From positions 1-9,697 of the forward strand of contig CALDBH010000069.1 in assembly GCA_937938065.1 (NCBI GenBank): a stretch of DNA of 9,697 nt, given 5' to 3'. The position numbers were made by a program, and so were the translations under genes. Positions 7,755-9,697 of this stretch are shown here, in pieces. The DNA is from an uncultured Sulfurovum sp. GTDB lineage: Bacteria > Campylobacterota > Campylobacteria > Campylobacterales > Sulfurovaceae. Each line of letters begins with the position of its first letter. Positions within the stretch are counted from its first letter, which is position 1. The notes beneath the pieces were generated by a model that saw nothing but the letters and a program-made list of their open reading frames with translations, was not told the origin of the DNA and ran no database searches.

Positions 7755-8056
7755 TGGTAATCATAGAGTCAGTCATCAAGACCAACCCTTTGGGTCGTTG
7801 GTACATAGAGTTAAGTGATACCATGAAAGAAGAGAGTATGGAAATTTGCCTGGACATCAACGAATATGCTCATAAGATAGAGATGATGGGTTCAGAGTAT
7901 GATGGTGAAGTCGAGGTGGCATGGTCCAGTGATGAAGGTGTAACTGTAGAGCAGATCAATGAAGTACGCCAGCAAATTATGGCATATGAAGCTGAAATAG
8001 AAGCTCAGAAGAATCAGTCAGGACAAGAGAATACAGAGTGGACACCTAACGCGTAA
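7754..8056 (+). CDS. Uncharacterised 100-aa protein downstream of napD
   Basis: I do not recognise this protein. It overlaps napD by one base (TAATG) and so is probably translated with it as the last gene of the nap operon. AAGG near 7741-7744 is a modest ribosome binding site. The protein has no signal peptide or membrane segment and a single Cys (C32), so it is probably cytoplasmic. It begins with a likely strand-rich part (MVIIESVIK, RWYIELSD), then a distinctive EVEVAWSSDEG at 52-62. A charged amphipathic helix follows at about 64-88 (VEQINEVRQQIMAYEAEIEAQ), which could form a coiled coil. The tail is polar. A role with NapD in NapA maturation is a guess from position. Confidence 0.83.
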   Translation: MVIIESVIKTNPLGRWYIELSDTMKEESMEICLDINEYAHKIEMMGSEYDGEVEVAWSSDEGVTVEQINEVRQQIMAYEAEIEAQKNQSGQENTEWTPNA

Positions 8057-8075
8057 CTCTTCTTCAAAGGGTTAC
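8053..8075 (+). terminator. Stem-loop at the end of the nap operon
   Basis: GTAACTCTT (8053-8061) can pair with AAGGGTTAC (8067-8075) as a 9-bp stem with one G-U pair and the 5-nt loop CTTCA. It overlaps the orf100 stop codon. No U-rich run follows, so it is not a canonical intrinsic terminator. It may be a weak terminator, an mRNA 3' end stabiliser or chance. Confidence 0.4.
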
Positions 8076-8131
8076 TACTATGACGGTTCTTCACATCATA
8101 AAAGATAAAATAAATAGAATTTCCATTACCT

Positions 8132-8146
8132 TTTGATATAATCAAA
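8132..8146. promoter_or_regulatory. Perfect palindrome over the -10 of the aldehyde dehydrogenase gene
   Basis: TTTGAT (8132-8137), ATA, ATCAAA (8141-8146) is a perfect 6-bp inverted repeat with a 3-nt spacer. The half sites equal those of the FNR box TTGAT-N4-ATCAA but the spacer is one base short. It covers the -10 hexamer, so a protein bound here would block initiation. No regulator can be named from the sequence alone. Confidence 0.4.
8134..8142 (+). promoter_or_regulatory. Extended -10 promoter of the aldehyde dehydrogenase gene
   Basis: TGATATAAT at 8134-8142 is an exact extended -10 (TGn plus TATAAT at 8137-8142). No good -35 hexamer lies at the normal spacing; the upstream DNA is A/T-rich, as is common for sigma-70 promoters of Campylobacterota. 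A transcript starting near 8149 would have a leader of about 22 nt containing AAGG at 8160-8163 before the ATG at 8171. This separates the gene from the nap operon. Confidence 0.65.
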
Positions 8147-8170
8147 CAATTTTACAAATAAGGTACAACA

Positions 8171-9598
8171 ATGTCTAATATAGCACAAGCCAAAATCTTT
8201 TTTGGTTCTATGGAAGAAAATAAAGAAGCACAGCAGGAACGAAAGAGTCCTTTTGATGGTGCTGCTGTAAGTACAGCTCCTGTATGTGATGTGGATGACA
8301 CACTAAAGGCACTCAATATTGCTAAAGCTGCAAGTAAAGCAGCAGCTAGATCTCCATTGTCTCAACGTATTTTATGGTTGGAGGATGTGGCAAAAAGACT
8401 TACAGAAGAGAAAGAAGCATTTGCTTTGATGTTGGCCAAAGAAGTGGCAAAGCCTATTGCATTTTCCCGTATCGAAGTAGAGCGATGTGTGGAAACGATC
8501 AAGATCACTGTGATGGAGCTTGCAAATCTTTCAGGAGAAACTCTCCCTACGGACATTATGCCTAGCGGTAAAAAAACATTGGCATATTTTAGACGTGAGC
8601 CTGTAGGGGTTGTTGCCTGTATTACACCGTTTAATTTTCCTTTGAATCTTGTGGCACACAAAGTAGCTCCGGCACTAGGTGCAGGAAATACCGTAGTATT
8701 GAAACCTACACCTGAAGCACCTATGACAGCCTATATGTTTGCAAAGCTTTTTGTAGACTCAGAGTATGCCATTAAAGATGCACTCTCTGTAGTGTATGGC
8801 GATGCAGAAGTAGGTTCAACACTGGTTCAGAGTGACATTCCAAGGGTCATTAGTTTTACAGGTTCTGTGCCAGTAGGAAACATTATTACCAAACAGGCGG
8901 GTATTAAGAAAGTAAGCCTTGAGCTGGGTGGTAATGCTGCAACTTACATAGATAAAAGTGCAGACCTGGCTCTTGCCGCTGCACGTTGTGCATTTGGGGC
9001 CTTTTACAACTCCGGACAAGTGTGTATCTCTCTTCAACGTATCTATGTGAATGAAGAGGTATATGAAGCGTTTGCAGAACTTATAGCACAAGAGACGAAC
9101 AAACTGAAAGTCGGCTCACCTTACGAAGAAGATACGTTTATGGGTCCACTGATAGATGATGAGTCTAGACAAAGAGCGAATGGATGGATAGCTTCAGCGA
9201 AAAGTGAAGGTGCAAAAGTCATCGCAGGTGGTGTAGAGGTAGATGGTATCTTCCCTCCAACTGTTATGGCAGATGTGACAGATGATATGAAGATCATCTG
9301 TGAAGAAGTTTTTGCACCTATCGTAAGTCTGGTAGCGGTACCTGACTATGAAACGGCTGTAGAGAAAATGAATGACTCCCCATACGGATTGCAGTTTTCT
9401 ATTTTCACCAATGATCTGAAAATGACACAGGCATTTATAGAAGATGCAGAATGTGGTGGAGTGATTATCAATGACATACCAACACTTCGTTTTGATGTAC
9501 AGCCTTATGGTGGTGCCAAGCTTTCAGGGGTGGGAAGAGAAGGTCCTAAGTGGGCACTTGAAGAGTTTACTGAAGTCAAGTCAATTGTGATTTGCTAA
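8171..9598 (+). CDS. NAD(P)-dependent aldehyde dehydrogenase, lactaldehyde/GapN-like
   Basis: Oxidises an aldehyde to the acid in the cytoplasm. The full ALDH superfamily motif set is present. It comprises TPFNFPLN with oxyanion residue N155, K178 in VLKPTPEAP for cofactor binding, FTGSVPVG (229-236), the general base E251 in LELGGN, the nucleophile C285 in NSGQVCIS, E379 in EEVFAP, and PYGGAKLSGVGREG near the C-terminus. The length (475 aa) is normal. REPVGVV followed by ITPFNFPLNLVAHKVAPA, and GGVIINDIPTLRFD, resemble the archaeal/bacterial lactaldehyde dehydrogenase-like and non-phosphorylating GAPDH-like branch, but the substrate cannot be read from sequence. It has its own promoter. Nothing links it functionally to nitrate reduction beyond adjacency. 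A small downstream gene begins 24 nt after its stop and may be co-transcribed. Confidence 0.95.
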   Translation: MSNIAQAKIFFGSMEENKEAQQERKSPFDGAAVSTAPVCDVDDTLKALNIAKAASKAAARSPLSQRILWLEDVAKRLTEEKEAFALMLAKEVAKPIAFSRIEVERCVETIKITVMELANLSGETLPTDIMPSGKKTLAYFRREPVGVVACITPFNFPLNLVAHKVAPALGAGNTVVLKPTPEAPMTAYMFAKLFVDSEYAIKDALSVVYGDAEVGSTLVQSDIPRVISFTGSVPVGNIITKQAGIKKVSLELGGNAATYIDKSADLALAAARCAFGAFYNSGQVCISLQRIYVNEEVYEAFAELIAQETNKLKVGSPYEEDTFMGPLIDDESRQRANGWIASAKSEGAKVIAGGVEVDGIFPPTVMADVTDDMKIICEEVFAPIVSLVAVPDYETAVEKMNDSPYGLQFSIFTNDLKMTQAFIEDAECGGVIINDIPTLRFDVQPYGGAKLSGVGREGPKWALEEFTEVKSIVIC

Positions 9599-9622
9599 AA
9601 AATTAAATAAATAGGGGTTTTT

Positions 9623-9697
9623 ATGGATTATATATTTCAAGCAGGATTTTTAGGAACGAGAGCACCACTTTTTATGGATATTGTATCTGTAATTGTT
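9623..9697 (+). CDS. Start of a probable DUF420-type membrane protein (cut by window end)
   Basis: ATG at 9623 is preceded by AGGGG (9613-9617) with 5 nt spacing and opens a frame that runs off the window after 25 codons. The visible residues include QAGFLGTRAPLFMD followed by the start of a hydrophobic stretch (IVSVIV). FLGTRAPxFMD resembles the N-terminus of small DUF420 membrane proteins that I recall from this lineage. The family call is from memory on a short fragment and is tentative, whereas the gene start itself is well supported. Confidence 0.6.
   Translation, partial: MDYIFQAGFLGTRAPLFMDIVSVIV

Noticed and set aside
67..8056. Missing napC as a possible operon defect.
   Set aside because: NapC is normally absent in Campylobacterota nap operons, where NapGH serves as quinol dehydrogenase. 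Both NapG and NapH are intact here.
8374..8565. Plus-strand 63-codon frame inside the aldehyde dehydrogenase gene.
   Set aside because: It is nested out of frame in a highly conserved enzyme and has no protein features or context.
1..9697. Search for CRISPR arrays, tRNA or rRNA genes, insertion sequences and prophage or defence genes.
   Set aside because: The window is filled by tightly packed metabolic genes. No repeat-spacer pattern, tRNA-like cloverleaf, transposase or terminal inverted repeat was seen.

Overview
The window looks like a chromosomal segment from a Campylobacterota (epsilonproteobacterial) organism, most likely a Sulfurovum/Sulfurimonas-type sulfur or hydrogen oxidiser. The main reason is gene order: a periplasmic nitrate reductase operon napA-napG-napH-napB-napF-(unknown)-napL-napD, with no napC and with the lineage-typical napL, is characteristic of that group. 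The long NapA (937 aa), AT-leaning codon use and a c553-like cytochrome domain agree. The genus is inference.

Layout. Positions 1-66 are a short AT-rich leader with a repeated TTATC(C)TAATTA element and a near-consensus Shine-Dalgarno. Positions 67-8056 hold nine plus-strand genes that touch, overlap by 1-4 nt or are 2 nt apart, so they form one operon: napA (catalytic Mo subunit), napG and napH (Fe-S quinol dehydrogenase), napB (cytochrome c subunit), napF (cytoplasmic ferredoxin-like protein), an unknown acidic 117-aa protein, napL (beta-propeller), napD (NapA signal-peptide chaperone) and an unknown 100-aa protein. A 23-nt stem-loop overlaps the last stop codon. A 114-nt gap then holds an extended -10 promoter embedded in a perfect palindrome. 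It leads to an aldehyde dehydrogenase (8171-9598) and the first 25 codons of a probable DUF420-type membrane protein (9623 to the window end).

How the genes work together. Electrons from menaquinol are expected to enter at membrane NapH, pass through the Fe-S clusters of NapG to the haems of NapB, and reach the [4Fe-4S]/Mo-bisMGD centre of NapA, which reduces nitrate to nitrite in the periplasm. NapD and NapF act on NapA in the cytoplasm before Tat export. NapL and the two unknown proteins are accessory.

The most unusual point is NapB. It is about twice the usual length because a complete monohaem c553-like cytochrome domain sits between the signal peptide and the classical dihaem NapB domain, giving a predicted trihaem electron carrier. 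The two uncharacterised small proteins in the operon are the other main leads.
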